DNA of 64,000 nucleotides from Marinobacter gudaonensis (GTDB taxonomy: Bacteria; Pseudomonadota; Gammaproteobacteria; Pseudomonadales; Oleiphilaceae), in NCBI RefSeq assembly GCF_900115175.1, contig NZ_FOYV01000003.1:9053-73052 (forward strand). Direction: 5' to 3'. Made by a program: the position numbers and the translations under genes. Each line of letters starts with the position of its first letter. Positions within the stretch are counted from its first letter, which is position 1. Below the pieces are notes generated by a model. It was not told the DNA's origin. It worked only from the letters and a program-made list of their open reading frames with translations, and searched no databases. Of the stretch, positions 16,844 to 26,387 are shown in pieces.

Positions 16844-16875
16844 TGGTTATTCCTAGCCTTCTTGTCTCGGTGCTG

Positions 16876-16983
16876 TGGCAGGTGGGGTGCAACCACCCGG
16901 GACACGCGGTGAATACGTCCGTGTACGCTTGACTGCAGCATCCATGCTGCAGACAGTCCCGGGTGGTTGCACCCCACCTGCCA
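16876..16983 (-). repeat. Family A hairpin element, copy 1 (liuE-CMD gap)
   Basis: A perfect 28-bp inverted repeat (16876-16903 with 16956-16983) encloses a 52-bp core. The core contains an inner hairpin CTGCAGCAT-CC-ATGCTGCAG and the block GTACGCTTGA. The core is shared with copies at 22359-22456 and 26258-26353, while the middle of the outer arms is locus-specific. The element is intercistronic. Strand is given as that of the operon transcript. Confidence 0.8.
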
Positions 16984-16991
16984 GTCCATTG

Positions 16992-17897
16992 CTAGCAGTT
17001 ACCGCCTAAGGCCTGACCGACCTTGGAGCCGTTGTGACGTTTCAGCTGGCCACAAATCCACTCGCCGGTGGCGACGAGCTTGTTCAGATCGACGCCGGTT
17101 TCGATGCCTAAACCGTTCAGCAGGTATAGCACGTCTTCGGTGGCGACGTTGCCCGAGGCGCCCTTGGCATAGGGGCAGCCGCCGAGGCCCGCCACGGAGG
17201 CATCAATCACGCTCACACCTTCTTCCAGCACCGCGTACAGGTTGGCCAGGGCCTGGCCGTAGGTGTCGTGGAAGTGGGCAGCGAGTTTGTCCATGGGTAC
17301 GTGGGCGGCGACGGCTTCGAGCATGCGTTTGGCTTTCAGCGGTGTGCCCACGCCGATGGTGTCGCCCAGGGAAATTTCGTGGCAGCCCATGTCGTAGAGT
17401 GCTTTGGCCACGGTGGCTACCTGTTCCGGGGCGATGTCGCCTTCGTACGGGCAGCCCATGACGGTGGACACGTAGCCGCGCACGGGGATGCCGTGTTTGC
17501 GGGCTTCTTCCACCACCGGGGCGAAGCGTTCGAGGCTTTCGGCGATGGTGCAGTTGATGTTCTTCTTGGTGAAGGATTCGGATGCGGCGCCGAACACGGC
17601 CACTTCGTCGGCCTTCGCCGCGAGCGCCCCCTCAAACCCTTTCAGGTTCGGGGTGAGGGCGGAGTAGCGAACGCCAGCCTTCCGGGTGATGCCGGCCATC
17701 ACTTCGGCGGCATCGCCCATCTGGGGCACCCATTTCGGCGAGACGAAGCTGGCGGCTTCGATGTGGCTCAGGCCAGTGTCGGCCAGCCGGTCGATCAGCC
17801 CGGTCTTGATGGCGGTGGCGATCACCGGGCCGGGCTCGTTCTGGAGTCCGTCCCGGGGGCTCATCTCAACCAGGCGTACCTGTTTGGGAAAGGCCAT
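16992..17897 (-). CDS. liuE: Hydroxymethylglutaryl-CoA lyase
   Basis: A 301-residue TIM-barrel lyase that splits HMG-CoA to acetoacetate and acetyl-CoA, the last step of leucine breakdown. SPRDGLQNE (13-21) carries the catalytic Arg and metal Asp, [10 protein letters not shown] supplies the metal His pair, and [21 protein letters not shown] contains the signature Cys loop. The length matches bacterial MvaB/LiuE. The start overlaps the stop of the upstream carboxylase gene by one base, so it is tightly coupled. Confidence 0.93.
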   Translation of the reverse strand: MAFPKQVRLVEMSPRDGLQNEPGPVIATAIKTGLIDRLADTGLSHIEAASFVSPKWVPQMGDAAEVMAGITRKAGVRYSALTPNLKGFEGALAAKADEVAVFGAASESFTKKNINCTIAESLERFAPVVEEARKHGIPVRGYVSTVMGCPYEGDIAPEQVATVAKALYDMGCHEISLGDTIGVGTPLKAKRMLEAVAAHVPMDKLAAHFHDTYGQALANLYAVLEEGVSVIDASVAGLGGCPYAKGASGNVATEDVLYLLNGLGIETGVDLNKLVATGEWICGQLKRHNGSKVGQALGGNC

Positions 17898-19894
17898 CAG
17901 CCTGCCTCCTCGGTTTCGGTGACTTCGATGGCGATCAGCTCGGCACCTTCGGAGACCTGGTCGCCTTCGGCGAAGAAGATCTCGGTCACCACGCCGTCGG
18001 CCGGGGCCTTGATGGCGTGTTCCATTTTCATGGCCTCCATGATCACCAGGCTCTGGCCGGCGGTGACTCTGTCGCCCACCTTGGCCTGTACCGCCACGAT
18101 GGCGCCGTTCATGGGCGCGGCCAGGCTGCCGTCGCCGGCCATTTCCTCGAAGCCGTAGCTTTCCTTGTAGACGGTGCAGTTGAAGGTGTCGCCTTCGTAG
18201 AACAGCACCAGCTGGTCGTTGTGCAGGTTGCCGTGGACGCTGATGCGGTGGCCGTTGATCACGGCCTGCAGGTAGTCATCATCCAGTTTGGCGTTCAGGT
18301 GGTAGATGCTGTCGCCCACGAACACCTGGTAGCGGTCGTCGCGCTCGAGGATCTTGAGTTCGTGCACGTCCTCGCCCACCTGCAGCTTCAGGGGCTGGGC
18401 GTACTCGGAGTTCATGCGCCAGCTGTTCTTGCGGCTGAACGGCGACCAGGGGTCGGCGGTGACCGGCTCGGAGGATTTGCGCTGCTCCAGTACAAAACCT
18501 GCCGACAGCACGAGGGCCTTGTGGGTATCGAGTCTGGACTTCGGGAACAGCAGTTCCCGGTGGTCTTCGATAAACCCGGTGGTCAGGTCCGCCTCCCGGA
18601 ACGGCTGGGCGTCGGCCAGGGCGTGCAGGAACCGGATGTTGGTTTTCACGCCGGCGATGCGGTAGTGCTCCAGAGCCTGAACCATGCGGTTGATGGCCTG
18701 GTCGCGGGTTTCGTCCCACACGATCAGCTTGGCGATCATCGGGTCGTAGTGGATGCTGATGTCGTCGCCTTCGGTTACGCCGGTATCCACGCGCACATGG
18801 GCGCTTTCATCCGGGGTACTCAGGTAGCGCAGGTTGCCGGTGGCGGGCAGGAAGTCCTGGTCCGGGTCTTCGGCGTAAATCCGCGCTTCCAGGGCGTGTC
18901 CCCGGGTTTTCACCTGGGACTGTTCCAGCGGCAGGGGCTCACCCCAGGCCACTTTCAGTTGCCATTCCACCAGGTCCTGGCCGGTGACCATTTCGGTAAC
19001 CGGGTGCTCTACCTGCAGGCGGGTGTTCATTTCCATGAAGAAGAAAGAGCCGTCCACGTCGTACAGGAACTCGACGGTACCCGCACCCACATAGTTGATG
19101 GCCTGGGCCGCGCGCACGGCGGCTTCGCCCATGGCCTTGCGGGTGTCCTCGCTCAGGCCCGGGGCCGGGGCTTCTTCCAGGACTTTCTGGTGGCGGCGCT
19201 GCACGGAGCAGTCCCGCTCGGCCAGATACACGCCCTTGCCGTCCTGGTCGCAGAACACCTGGATTTCCACGTGCCGCGGCTGGGTCAGGTAGCGCTCGAT
19301 GAGCATGTCCGGGTTGCCGAAGGCGTTCTTGGCTTCGCGCTTGGCCGCGGCCAGGGCGTCGTCGAACTCGGCCATGCTCTGCACCACGCGCATGCCTTTA
19401 CCACCGCCGCCAGCCACGGCCTTTAGCAGCAGCGGGAAGCCGCACTTCTCGGCTTCGGCGCGCAGGGTTTCCACCGACTGGTCGTCGCCGTGGTAGCCCG
19501 GTACCAGCGGCACGCCGGCCTTCTCCATAATGGCCTTGGCGGCAGACTTGGAGCCCATGGCGGCAATGGCCGAGGAGGGCGGGCCGATGAACACGATGTT
19601 GTTGGCCTCGCAGGCCTCGGCAAAGCCGGTGTTCTCCGACAGGAAGCCATAGCCCGGGTGGATGGCCTGGGCGCCACTTTCCTTCGCGACCTGGATGATC
19701 TTCTCGGCCTTCAGGTAGCTTTCACCGCTGGGTGCCGGGCCAATGTGGAAAGCCTCGTCGGCCATGGCCACGTGCCGGGCGTTGGCATCGGCGTCGGAGT
19801 AGACGGCCACGCAGCGGATGCCCATGCGGTGGGCGGTTTGGATGATCCGGCAGGCGATTTCGCCCCGGTTGGCGATCAGAATCTTGCTGAACAT
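17897..19894 (-). CDS. liuD: Methylcrotonyl-CoA carboxylase, biotin carboxylase/carrier subunit
   Basis: A 665-residue alpha subunit. The biotin carboxylase domain (1 to about 450) has the Gly-rich ATP loop [34 protein letters not shown] and [12 protein letters not shown]. The C-terminal biotinyl domain has EAMKMEH with biotinylated Lys at 623. With LiuB it carboxylates 3-methylcrotonyl-CoA. Identity as the methylcrotonyl rather than propionyl/acetyl enzyme follows from its place between liuC and liuE. Confidence 0.92.
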   Translation of the reverse strand: MFSKILIANRGEIACRIIQTAHRMGIRCVAVYSDADANARHVAMADEAFHIGPAPSGESYLKAEKIIQVAKESGAQAIHPGYGFLSENTGFAEACEANNIVFIGPPSSAIAAMGSKSAAKAIMEKAGVPLVPGYHGDDQSVETLRAEAEKCGFPLLLKAVAGGGGKGMRVVQSMAEFDDALAAAKREAKNAFGNPDMLIERYLTQPRHVEIQVFCDQDGKGVYLAERDCSVQRRHQKVLEEAPAPGLSEDTRKAMGEAAVRAAQAINYVGAGTVEFLYDVDGSFFFMEMNTRLQVEHPVTEMVTGQDLVEWQLKVAWGEPLPLEQSQVKTRGHALEARIYAEDPDQDFLPATGNLRYLSTPDESAHVRVDTGVTEGDDISIHYDPMIAKLIVWDETRDQAINRMVQALEHYRIAGVKTNIRFLHALADAQPFREADLTTGFIEDHRELLFPKSRLDTHKALVLSAGFVLEQRKSSEPVTADPWSPFSRKNSWRMNSEYAQPLKLQVGEDVHELKILERDDRYQVFVGDSIYHLNAKLDDDYLQAVINGHRISVHGNLHNDQLVLFYEGDTFNCTVYKESYGFEEMAGDGSLAAPMNGAIVAVQAKVGDRVTAGQSLVIMEAMKMEHAIKAPADGVVTEIFFAEGDQVSEGAELIAIEVTETEEAG

Positions 19895-19896
19895 TG

Positions 19897-20703
19897 TTAT
19901 TTTCCCTCCGGAACCCAGTTGGCCTTGCGCTTGTTCAGGAAGGCACCAAGCCCTTCCTGACCTTCTTCACCCACCCGAATGTCTGCGATGCGTTGCGCGG
20001 TGTCGTCGATCACATCGTCGCTGATGGGCTTGTGGCTGACGGCAAATACCAGGTCCTTGGCGGCTTTCATGGCCTCGGGCCCGTTCATGGCCAGTTGCTG
20101 GAGCATGTCGTTGCAGCGGGCGTCCATGGCCTCGACGTCGTCGCAGACGATGTGCACGAGGCCGTATTCCTGTGCTTGCTGCGCGGTAAACACTTCGGCG
20201 GAGATGAAGTACCGCCGGGCCTGGCGTTCGCCGATGGCACGCACCACGTAGGGGCTGATCACCGCGGGAATCAGGCCGAGCTTCACTTCGCTCAGGCAGA
20301 AGCTGGACTGCTCGGTGGCGATCACGATGTCGCAGCAGGCAGCCAGGCCCACTGCGCCGCCGAAAGCGGCGCCCTGTACCAGGCCGATCACGGGCTTGGA
20401 CAGGTGGTTAAGCACGTTCATCAGCCGCGCCAGCTCCCGGGAATCGTCCAGGTTTTCCTGGCGGGTGTTCTCGGCCATGCGGCGCATCCAGCCAAGGTCG
20501 GCCCCGGCGGAGAAGTGCTTGCCCTCGGAGCGCAGAATCACCACTTTCACGCTGCTGTCGGTATTCACCTCGGTGAGGGCGTTGATCAGCTGCTGGATGA
20601 TCACGTCGTCGAAGGCGTTGCGTTTGTCCGGGCGGTTGAGCACTACCTCGGCCACGCCGTCGTCGCGCCGTTTGAGCAGGACTGCGGTTTCGTTGTCTGT
20701 CAT
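19897..20703 (-). CDS. liuC: Methylglutaconyl-CoA hydratase (enoyl-CoA hydratase family)
   Basis: A 268-residue crotonase-fold enzyme. FSAGADLGWM forms part of the oxyanion region and VQGAAFGGAVGLAACCDIVIAT the second oxyanion loop; SEVKLGLIPAVISPYV is characteristic of the family. It hydrates 3-methylglutaconyl-CoA to HMG-CoA. I chose ATG 20703, which follows GGGGAGA, rather than the GTG at 20721 that overlaps liuB. Only two bases separate its stop from liuD. Confidence 0.9.
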   Translation of the reverse strand: MTDNETAVLLKRRDDGVAEVVLNRPDKRNAFDDVIIQQLINALTEVNTDSSVKVVILRSEGKHFSAGADLGWMRRMAENTRQENLDDSRELARLMNVLNHLSKPVIGLVQGAAFGGAVGLAACCDIVIATEQSSFCLSEVKLGLIPAVISPYVVRAIGERQARRYFISAEVFTAQQAQEYGLVHIVCDDVEAMDARCNDMLQQLAMNGPEAMKAAKDLVFAVSHKPISDDVIDDTAQRIADIRVGEEGQEGLGAFLNKRKANWVPEGK

Positions 20704-20717
20704 GGCAGTCTCCCCGA

Positions 20718-22325
20718 TCACATCCGGAACACGCCAAAGCGCGTGGGCTTGGCGGGTCGGTTAAGGGTGGCAGAGAGGCTCAGGGCAACCACTTCCCGGG
20801 TCTGGGCCGGGTCGATCACGCCGTCGTCCCACAGGCGGGCGCTGGCGTAGTAGGGGTGGCCCTGTTCTTCGTACTTGTCGATCACCGGTTTCTTGAACTC
20901 GGCTTCTTCCTCGGCGCTCCACTGCTGGCCTTTACGCTCCATGCCTTCACGCTTCACCTGGGCCAGTACGCCGGCGGCCTGTTCGCCGCCCATCACCGAG
21001 ATGCGGGCGTTCGGCCACATCCACAGGAAGTCGGGACTGTAGGCGCGGCCACACATGCCGTAGTTGCCTGCACCGAAGGAGCCGCCGATCAGCACGGTGA
21101 TCTTGGGCACGTTGGCGCAGGCCACGGCCATGACCATCTTGGCGCCGTGCTTGGCAATGCCCTCGGCCTCGTATTTCTGGCCCACCATGAAGCCGGTGAT
21201 GTTCTGCAGGAACAGCAGTGGAATGTTGCGCTGGCAGCACAGTTCAATGAAGTGGGCGCCTTTCTGGGCGGCTTCGCTGAACAGGATGCCGTTGTTGGCG
21301 ATGATGCCTACCGGGTAGCCGTGGATGTGGGCAAAGCCGGTGACCAGGGTCTGGCCGTAGTAGCGTTTGAATTCGTCGAACTCAGAACCGTCGACAATGC
21401 GGGCGATCACGTCACGCACATCAAACTGTTTGCGCAGGTCGGTGCCGACGATGCCGTAGATTTCTTCGGCGTCGTACAGCGGCGCCCGGGGCTTCTGGAC
21501 TTCCACCGGGACCGGCTTTTTGCGGTTCAGGTTGGCAACGCTGCGCCGGGCGATTTCCAGGGCGTGGGCGTCGTTTTCGGCGTAATGGTCGGCCACGCCG
21601 GAAACCTTGCAGTGTACGTCGGCGCCACCAAGGTCTTCGGCGCTGACCACTTCACCAGTGGCGGCTTTTACCAGCGGCGGGCCGGCCAGGAAGATGGTGC
21701 CCTGGTTGCGTACGATGATGGATTCGTCGGCCATGGCGGGCACGTAGGCGCCGCCGGCGGTGCACAGGCCCATGACGACGGCGATCTGGGGGATGTCGTC
21801 GGCGCTCATGCGGGCCTGGTTGTAGAAGATGCGCCCGAAGTGGTCGCGGTCCGGGAAGACTTCGTCCTGGCGGGGCAGGTTGGCGCCGCCGGAGTCGACC
21901 AGGTAAATGCAGGGCAGGCGGTTTTCCAGGGCGATTTCCTGGGCCCGGAGGTGTTTCTTGACCGTCAGCGGGTAGTAGCTGCCGCCTTTTACGGTGGCGT
22001 CGTTGGCGATGATCATACATTCGGTGCCGGAGACGCGGCCCACGCCGGCGATCACGCCCGCTGCGGGGACTTCTTCACCGTACACGTTGTAGGCGGCGAA
22101 CTGGCCGATTTCCAGGAACGGGGAGCCGTCGTCCAGGAGGCGGTTGATGCGCTCGCGGGGGAGCAGTTTGCCCCGGTCGGTGTGGCGTTTCTGGTAATCG
22201 GGGCCGCCGCCCTGCTGGATGGTGGCGACTTTGTCGCGCAGGTCGGCGACGGCCTTGGCCATGGATTCCTGGTTGGCCTGGAACTCTTCGGACCTGGGGT
22301 TAATCTTGCTTTGGAGTATTGTCAT
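20718..22325 (-). CDS. liuB: Methylcrotonyl-CoA carboxylase, carboxyltransferase subunit
   Basis: A 535-residue beta subunit from ATG 22325 ([11 protein letters not shown]). It has both crotonase-like lobes: [23 protein letters not shown] and the Gly-rich [18 protein letters not shown] in the N-lobe, then [21 protein letters not shown] and [16 protein letters not shown] in the C-lobe. It transfers CO2 from biotin on LiuD to 3-methylcrotonyl-CoA. A longer frame upstream passes through the family A repeat and is not the true start. Confidence 0.92.
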   Translation of the reverse strand: MTILQSKINPRSEEFQANQESMAKAVADLRDKVATIQQGGGPDYQKRHTDRGKLLPRERINRLLDDGSPFLEIGQFAAYNVYGEEVPAAGVIAGVGRVSGTECMIIANDATVKGGSYYPLTVKKHLRAQEIALENRLPCIYLVDSGGANLPRQDEVFPDRDHFGRIFYNQARMSADDIPQIAVVMGLCTAGGAYVPAMADESIIVRNQGTIFLAGPPLVKAATGEVVSAEDLGGADVHCKVSGVADHYAENDAHALEIARRSVANLNRKKPVPVEVQKPRAPLYDAEEIYGIVGTDLRKQFDVRDVIARIVDGSEFDEFKRYYGQTLVTGFAHIHGYPVGIIANNGILFSEAAQKGAHFIELCCQRNIPLLFLQNITGFMVGQKYEAEGIAKHGAKMVMAVACANVPKITVLIGGSFGAGNYGMCGRAYSPDFLWMWPNARISVMGGEQAAGVLAQVKREGMERKGQQWSAEEEAEFKKPVIDKYEEQGHPYYASARLWDDGVIDPAQTREVVALSLSATLNRPAKPTRFGVFRM

Positions 22326-22358
22326 TTTTTCGGGCCTCGAGTTTCGGGGCGGCGGGAC

Positions 22359-22456
22359 TGGCAGGGTGTCTTTCCGGGAACCGCTACGAGCACATCCCTG
22401 TGCGCTTGACTGTGGCCATCCTTGGCCACAGACATTCCCGGAAAGACACCCTGCCA
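22359..22456 (-). repeat. Family A hairpin element, copy 2 (liuA-liuB gap)
   Basis: A perfect 22-bp inverted repeat (22359-22380 with 22435-22456) surrounds a 54-bp core related to copy 1. The inner hairpin is CTGTGGCCA-TCCT-TGGCCACAG, so both of its arms changed together relative to copies 1 and 3. The TGCGCTTGACTG block and terminal CAGACA are conserved. The element ends about 35 bp upstream of liuB. Confidence 0.8.
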
Positions 22457-22526
22457 CTCCCTCGTCTTAACTTGGGAGCAGGCCGTCCCCCATCGCAGGG
22501 AATGGACGGCCTCGCCGTGTCGCTGC

Positions 22527-23696
22527 TTACTTGTTCAGGTACAGCTCGCGGCCGATCAGCATGCGGCGGATTTCAGACGTGCCCGCACCGATTTCGTAGA
22601 GTTTGGCGTCGCGCAGCAGGCGGCCTGTCGGGTATTCGTTGATGTAGCCGTTACCGCCGAGGAGCTGGATGGCGTCCAGGGCGATTTTGGTGGCCATTTC
22701 GGCGGAGTAGAGGATGGCGCCGGCGGCGTCTTTGCGGGTGGTTTCCGCGCCGCGGTCCGCGGACATGGCCACCATGTAGACGTAGGACTTGGCGGTGTTC
22801 ATCCAGGTGTACATGTCGGCCACTTTGCCCTGTACCAGTTCGAACTCACCGATGGCCTGGCCGAACTGTTTGCGCTCGCGGATGTAGGGAACCACCACGT
22901 CCATGGCTGCCTGCATGATGCCCAGGGGGCCGCCGGAGAGAACGAGGCGTTCGTAGTCGAGGCCGCTCATCAGGACTTTGGCGCCGTTGCCAACACCACC
23001 CAGGACGTTTTCCTTGGGAACCTTGCAGTCTTCGAACACCAGTTCGCAGGTGTTGGAGCCGCGCATGCCCAGTTTGTCGAGTTTCTGGTGGCGGCTGAAG
23101 CCCGGGGCGTCGCGCTCAACAATAAAGGCGGTTACGCCCTTGGAGCCGGCCTGGGTGTCGGTTTTGGCGTAGATCACGTAAGTGTGGGCGTCGGGGCCGT
23201 TGGTGATCCACATTTTGTTGCCGTTCAGCACGTAGTGGTCGCCGGCGTCTTTGGCGCTGAGCTTCATGGAGATAACGTCGGAGCCGGCGTTGGGCTCGGA
23301 CATGGCCAGGGCGCCAATGTGTTCGCCGCTGACGAGCTTCGGCAGGTATTTCTGTTTCTGTTCTTCGGTGCCGTTGCGGTGGATCTGGTTCACACACAGG
23401 TTGGAGTGAGCACCGTAGGAGAGGCCAACGGAGGCGGAAGCACGGCTGATTTCTTCCATGGCGATCACGTGGGCGAGGTAGCCCATGTCGGATCCGCCGT
23501 ATTCTTCTTTCACAGTGATACCCAGCAGACCCATGTCGCCCATTTTCCGCCACAGGTCCATAGGGAATTCGTTGTTGCGGTCGATTTCCTCGGCGCGGGG
23601 CGCGATTTCAGCGGCAGCGAAGCCGTTGACCTGCTCGCGGAGCATGTCGAGGGTTTCGCCGAGGCCGAAGTTGAGCTCTGAGTACTGTGATTTCAT
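22527..23696 (-). CDS. liuA: Isovaleryl-CoA dehydrogenase
   Basis: A 389-residue FAD acyl-CoA dehydrogenase that oxidises isovaleryl-CoA to 3-methylcrotonyl-CoA. Signature segments are [37 protein letters not shown] (with the Glu region used by IVD-type enzymes), [13 protein letters not shown] and [12 protein letters not shown]. The length is typical. It is the first structural gene after the regulator LiuR and is 27 bp from it. Confidence 0.92.
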   Translation of the reverse strand: MKSQYSELNFGLGETLDMLREQVNGFAAAEIAPRAEEIDRNNEFPMDLWRKMGDMGLLGITVKEEYGGSDMGYLAHVIAMEEISRASASVGLSYGAHSNLCVNQIHRNGTEEQKQKYLPKLVSGEHIGALAMSEPNAGSDVISMKLSAKDAGDHYVLNGNKMWITNGPDAHTYVIYAKTDTQAGSKGVTAFIVERDAPGFSRHQKLDKLGMRGSNTCELVFEDCKVPKENVLGGVGNGAKVLMSGLDYERLVLSGGPLGIMQAAMDVVVPYIRERKQFGQAIGEFELVQGKVADMYTWMNTAKSYVYMVAMSADRGAETTRKDAAGAILYSAEMATKIALDAIQLLGGNGYINEYPTGRLLRDAKLYEIGAGTSEIRRMLIGRELYLNK

Positions 23697-23722
23697 CGTT
23701 GGCTACCTTTGCGTTTCTGTTA

Positions 23723-24166
23723 TCAGGTTTCAGCGGACTGCCTGGCCTCGTCGTTGGCCGGCGCCTGCGCTTCTTTCTTTTTCTGCAGTTCAGCCAGTGC
23801 CTCCCGGCACCGGGCTTCCGCGGTGTCTATTTCCATTTCTGCCTGGGCAATGTCGTTCTTCTGCTGTTCCAGCATGGCTTTGCGGCCTTCCAGGATTTCC
23901 AGCATTTTCAGAAGCTGCTTTTCGTTGCCGGTGAGCGTTTCGTCCCACAGGTCGAAGAGCTCCTTGGTTTCTGCCAGGGTGAAGCCCATGCGCTTGCCAC
24001 GGAGGATCAGTTTCAGGCGAACACGATCCTTGGTGCTGAAGATGCGTGTCTGTCCACGGCGCCGTGGCTTCAGAAGCCCCTGATCCTCATAGAAGCGGAT
24101 GCTTCGAGTCGTGACATCGAACTCCTGTGAGAGTTCGCTGATGCTGAACGTTCTTTTTTCGACCAT
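23723..24166 (-). CDS. liuR: MerR-family regulator of the liu operon
   Basis: A 147-residue regulator. A winged-helix DNA-binding domain (about 5-75: FSISELSQEFDVTTRSIRFYEDQGLLKPRRRGQTR) is followed by a long coiled coil (about 80-132). There is no Cys-rich metal site. LiuR proteins control branched-chain amino acid catabolism in proteobacteria. The gene leads the liu operon and faces the SDR gene. A TTTACGTAAACGTAAA site lies in the gap. Confidence 0.85.
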   Translation of the reverse strand: MVEKRTFSISELSQEFDVTTRSIRFYEDQGLLKPRRRGQTRIFSTKDRVRLKLILRGKRMGFTLAETKELFDLWDETLTGNEKQLLKMLEILEGRKAMLEQQKNDIAQAEMEIDTAEARCREALAELQKKKEAQAPANDEARQSAET

Positions 24167-24200
24167 TGCGATTTCCTTTTTCGACTTAGGTTAGATAAAG

Positions 24201-24216
24201 TTTACGTAAACGTAAA
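24201..24216. promoter_or_regulatory. Probable LiuR operator
   Basis: TTTACGTAAACGTAAA is an inverted repeat (TTTACGT-AA-ACGTAAA) 35 bp upstream of liuR and 54 bp upstream of the divergent SDR gene. It resembles LiuR boxes of gammaproteobacteria as I know them. Its place lets one site control both directions. Confidence 0.65.
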
Positions 24217-24269
24217 GTAGTTTTCTGGTCCAATTTTCACCAACAGGTTCCCTAAAAGGAGAGCGAAGC

Positions 24270-25031
24270 ATGGAATTCAAAAATGTTCCGGCCATTGTAA
24301 CAGGCGGCGCATCCGGGCTGGGCGAGGGCGCAGCCCGTGCGCTGGCCGCTGCCGGCTGCAAGGTGGCGATTCTGGATCTGCAGAAGGAGCAGGGCCGAAA
24401 AGTGGCTGAGGATATCGGCGGGATTTTCCTGGAATGCGATGTCAGCTCTGCCGACAGCGCCGAGGCTGCCATCAACGCCGCCCGTGAAGCCCATGGGCCC
24501 TGCGGTATTGCAGTGAACTGTGCTGGTATTGCCACCGCTGGCAAGATTCTGGGCCGCGAGGGCGTGATGCCGCTGGAGAACTTCAGCAAGGTGGTACAGG
24601 TCAATCTCATTGGCACCTTCAATATTCTGCGCCTGGCAGCCGCCGACATGGCGCAGCGGGAGCCTAACGCCGAGGGCGAACGGGGCGTGATCATCAACAC
24701 CGCCTCCATTGCGGCCTATGAGGGCCAGATCGGCCAGGCAGCCTACAGTGCTTCCAAGGGTGGCGTGGTGTCGCTCACGCTTCAATCCGCCCGGGAGCTG
24801 GCGCGTGAGGGCATCCGGGTAAATACGATTGCCCCCGGCCTGTTCATGACCCCCATGATGGCAGGTATGCCTGAAGAAGTTCAGGAGAGCCTGGCGGCCA
24901 CGCTGCCGTTCCCCAAGCGCCTGGGCAAGCCGGAGGAGTTCGGCATGATGGTGGACCAGATGGTTCGAAACCCGGTGCTCAATGGCGAAGTGATTCGTCT
25001 CGACTGCGCGCTGCGCATGGCGCCCAAGTAA
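24270..25031 (+). CDS. SDR-family 3-hydroxyacyl-CoA dehydrogenase (HSD10-like)
   Basis: A 253-residue short-chain dehydrogenase. TGGASGLGEG (11-20) binds NAD, NCAG is at 83-86, and the catalytic residues are S146, Y159 and K163 (YSASK). The overall pattern (LECDVSSADS, PLENFSKVVQVNLIGTFN) resembles 17-beta-HSD type 10, which oxidises 2-methyl-3-hydroxybutyryl-CoA in isoleucine breakdown. Its position in a three-gene unit with an acyl-CoA dehydrogenase and a thiolase supports that role. Confidence 0.85.
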   Translation: MEFKNVPAIVTGGASGLGEGAARALAAAGCKVAILDLQKEQGRKVAEDIGGIFLECDVSSADSAEAAINAAREAHGPCGIAVNCAGIATAGKILGREGVMPLENFSKVVQVNLIGTFNILRLAAADMAQREPNAEGERGVIINTASIAAYEGQIGQAAYSASKGGVVSLTLQSARELAREGIRVNTIAPGLFMTPMMAGMPEEVQESLAATLPFPKRLGKPEEFGMMVDQMVRNPVLNGEVIRLDCALRMAPK

Positions 25032-25054
25032 AGCATTCATAGCAGGAGACATTC

Positions 25055-26206
25055 ATGACCGTGTCTGTTGATAAAGAAGAACTGGCGATGTTCCGGGAGT
25101 CCGTGATCAAGGTCCTGGAAAAGGAAGTAACGCCGCACTACGAAGCCTGGGAAAAATCCGGGCTGGTACCCAGAGAGCTCTGGAACACCCTGGGCAACGC
25201 CGGCATGCTGTGCGTGGACGTGCCCGAGGAGTGCGGTGGCATTGGCGCACCCTTCCAGTTTTCCGTGGTGGTAGGCGAAGAACTGGCCCGCATGGGCTTT
25301 GGCGCACTGTCCACCAACGTGATGGTGCATTCCGACATTGTTGCCCCGTATCTGAGCCACATTGGTAACGAAGCGCAGAAGCAGCAGTGGTTGCCAAAAC
25401 TGGTGTCGGGCGAGGCCGTTGGCGCCATCGCCATGACCGAGCCCGGCGCCGGCAGTGACCTGCAGGCCATTCGCACCAGCGCGGTGAAAGACGGCGACGA
25501 TTACATCCTGAACGGCTCCAAGACCTTCATCACCAACGGCCAGCACGCCGACATGGTGATTGTGGCCGCCAAGACCGACCCCAAGGCCGGTGCCCGTGGC
25601 ATCAGCCTGTTCCTGGTAGACACCTCGCTGCCTGGCTACAGCAAGGGCCGCAACCTGGACAAGATCGGCCAGCATTCCGGCGATACCTCCGAGCTGTTCT
25701 TCTCGGATATGCGCATCCCGGCTTCTGCTTTGCTGGGCGAAGAAGGCCAGGGCTTTGTGTACCTGATGCGCGAACTGCCCCGCGAGCGCCTGGTGATCGG
25801 CGCCCTTGGCGTGGCCGCCGCCCGGGGTTCCCTGGACCTGACCATCGCCTACGCCCAGGAGCGGGAACTGTTCGGCCAGAAACTGGCCCAATTGCAAAAC
25901 ACCCGCTTTGAAATCGCGCGCATGGAAACCGACTACCGGGTGAACAAGGCATTCGTGGACCAGTGCATCGACCAGTACGACCGCGGCGAGCTGGATGCGC
26001 CCACCGCCTCCATGGCCAAGTACAGTGCCACCGAGATGCAGTGCCGGGTGGCCGATGGCTGTTTGCAGCTGTTTGGCGGCTACGGCTACACCACCGAATA
26101 CCCGATCTCCCGGAACTTCATCGACGCGAGGGTGCAGCGAATCTACGGCGGCACCTCAGAGGTGATGAAAGAAATCATTGCCCGCTCGGTACTGGGCAAA
26201 GCCTGA
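25055..26206 (+). CDS. Acyl-CoA dehydrogenase
   Basis: A 383-residue flavoprotein. IAMTEPGAGSDLQAIRTSA, KTFITNGQHADMVIVAAKT, LMRELPRERLVIGALG, LQLFGGYGYTTEYP and RIYGGTSEVMKEII are family signatures. It is the second gene of the divergent unit, 23 bp after the SDR. The set dehydrogenase-SDR-thiolase fits a beta-oxidation-like spiral for isoleucine or other branched acyl-CoAs. The precise substrate cannot be read from the sequence. Confidence 0.88.
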   Translation: MTVSVDKEELAMFRESVIKVLEKEVTPHYEAWEKSGLVPRELWNTLGNAGMLCVDVPEECGGIGAPFQFSVVVGEELARMGFGALSTNVMVHSDIVAPYLSHIGNEAQKQQWLPKLVSGEAVGAIAMTEPGAGSDLQAIRTSAVKDGDDYILNGSKTFITNGQHADMVIVAAKTDPKAGARGISLFLVDTSLPGYSKGRNLDKIGQHSGDTSELFFSDMRIPASALLGEEGQGFVYLMRELPRERLVIGALGVAAARGSLDLTIAYAQERELFGQKLAQLQNTRFEIARMETDYRVNKAFVDQCIDQYDRGELDAPTASMAKYSATEMQCRVADGCLQLFGGYGYTTEYPISRNFIDARVQRIYGGTSEVMKEIIARSVLGKA

Positions 26207-26257
26207 AAGAAGGGCCTTTAAGGCCTCAGAAGGCAACTCGAATGCTCGGGGTCCGAG

Positions 26258-26353
26258 CAGGGGGCAGCCTCTCCGGGACTGTCTGCAGCATGGATGCTGC
26301 AGTCAAGCGTACAGGGAAGTATTTACAGCGTGTTCCGGAGAGGCTGCCCCCTG
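26258..26353 (+). repeat. Family A hairpin element, copy 3 (ACAD-thiolase gap)
   Basis: Outer arms of 21 bp (26258-26278 with 26333-26353) pair with one G-T wobble. The enclosed core is the reverse complement of the copy 1 core with few changes. Since the genes here run on +, the element has the same orientation relative to transcription as copies 1 and 2. The inner hairpin is CTGCAGCAT-GG-ATGCTGCAG. Confidence 0.8.
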
Positions 26354-26387
26354 ATCGGGCCTTCCACAGAATCAGGAGGACAACCAA

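Noticed and set aside
20856..22409. 517-residue + strand frame opposite liuB
   Set aside because: Antisense shadow of a confirmed carboxyltransferase gene.
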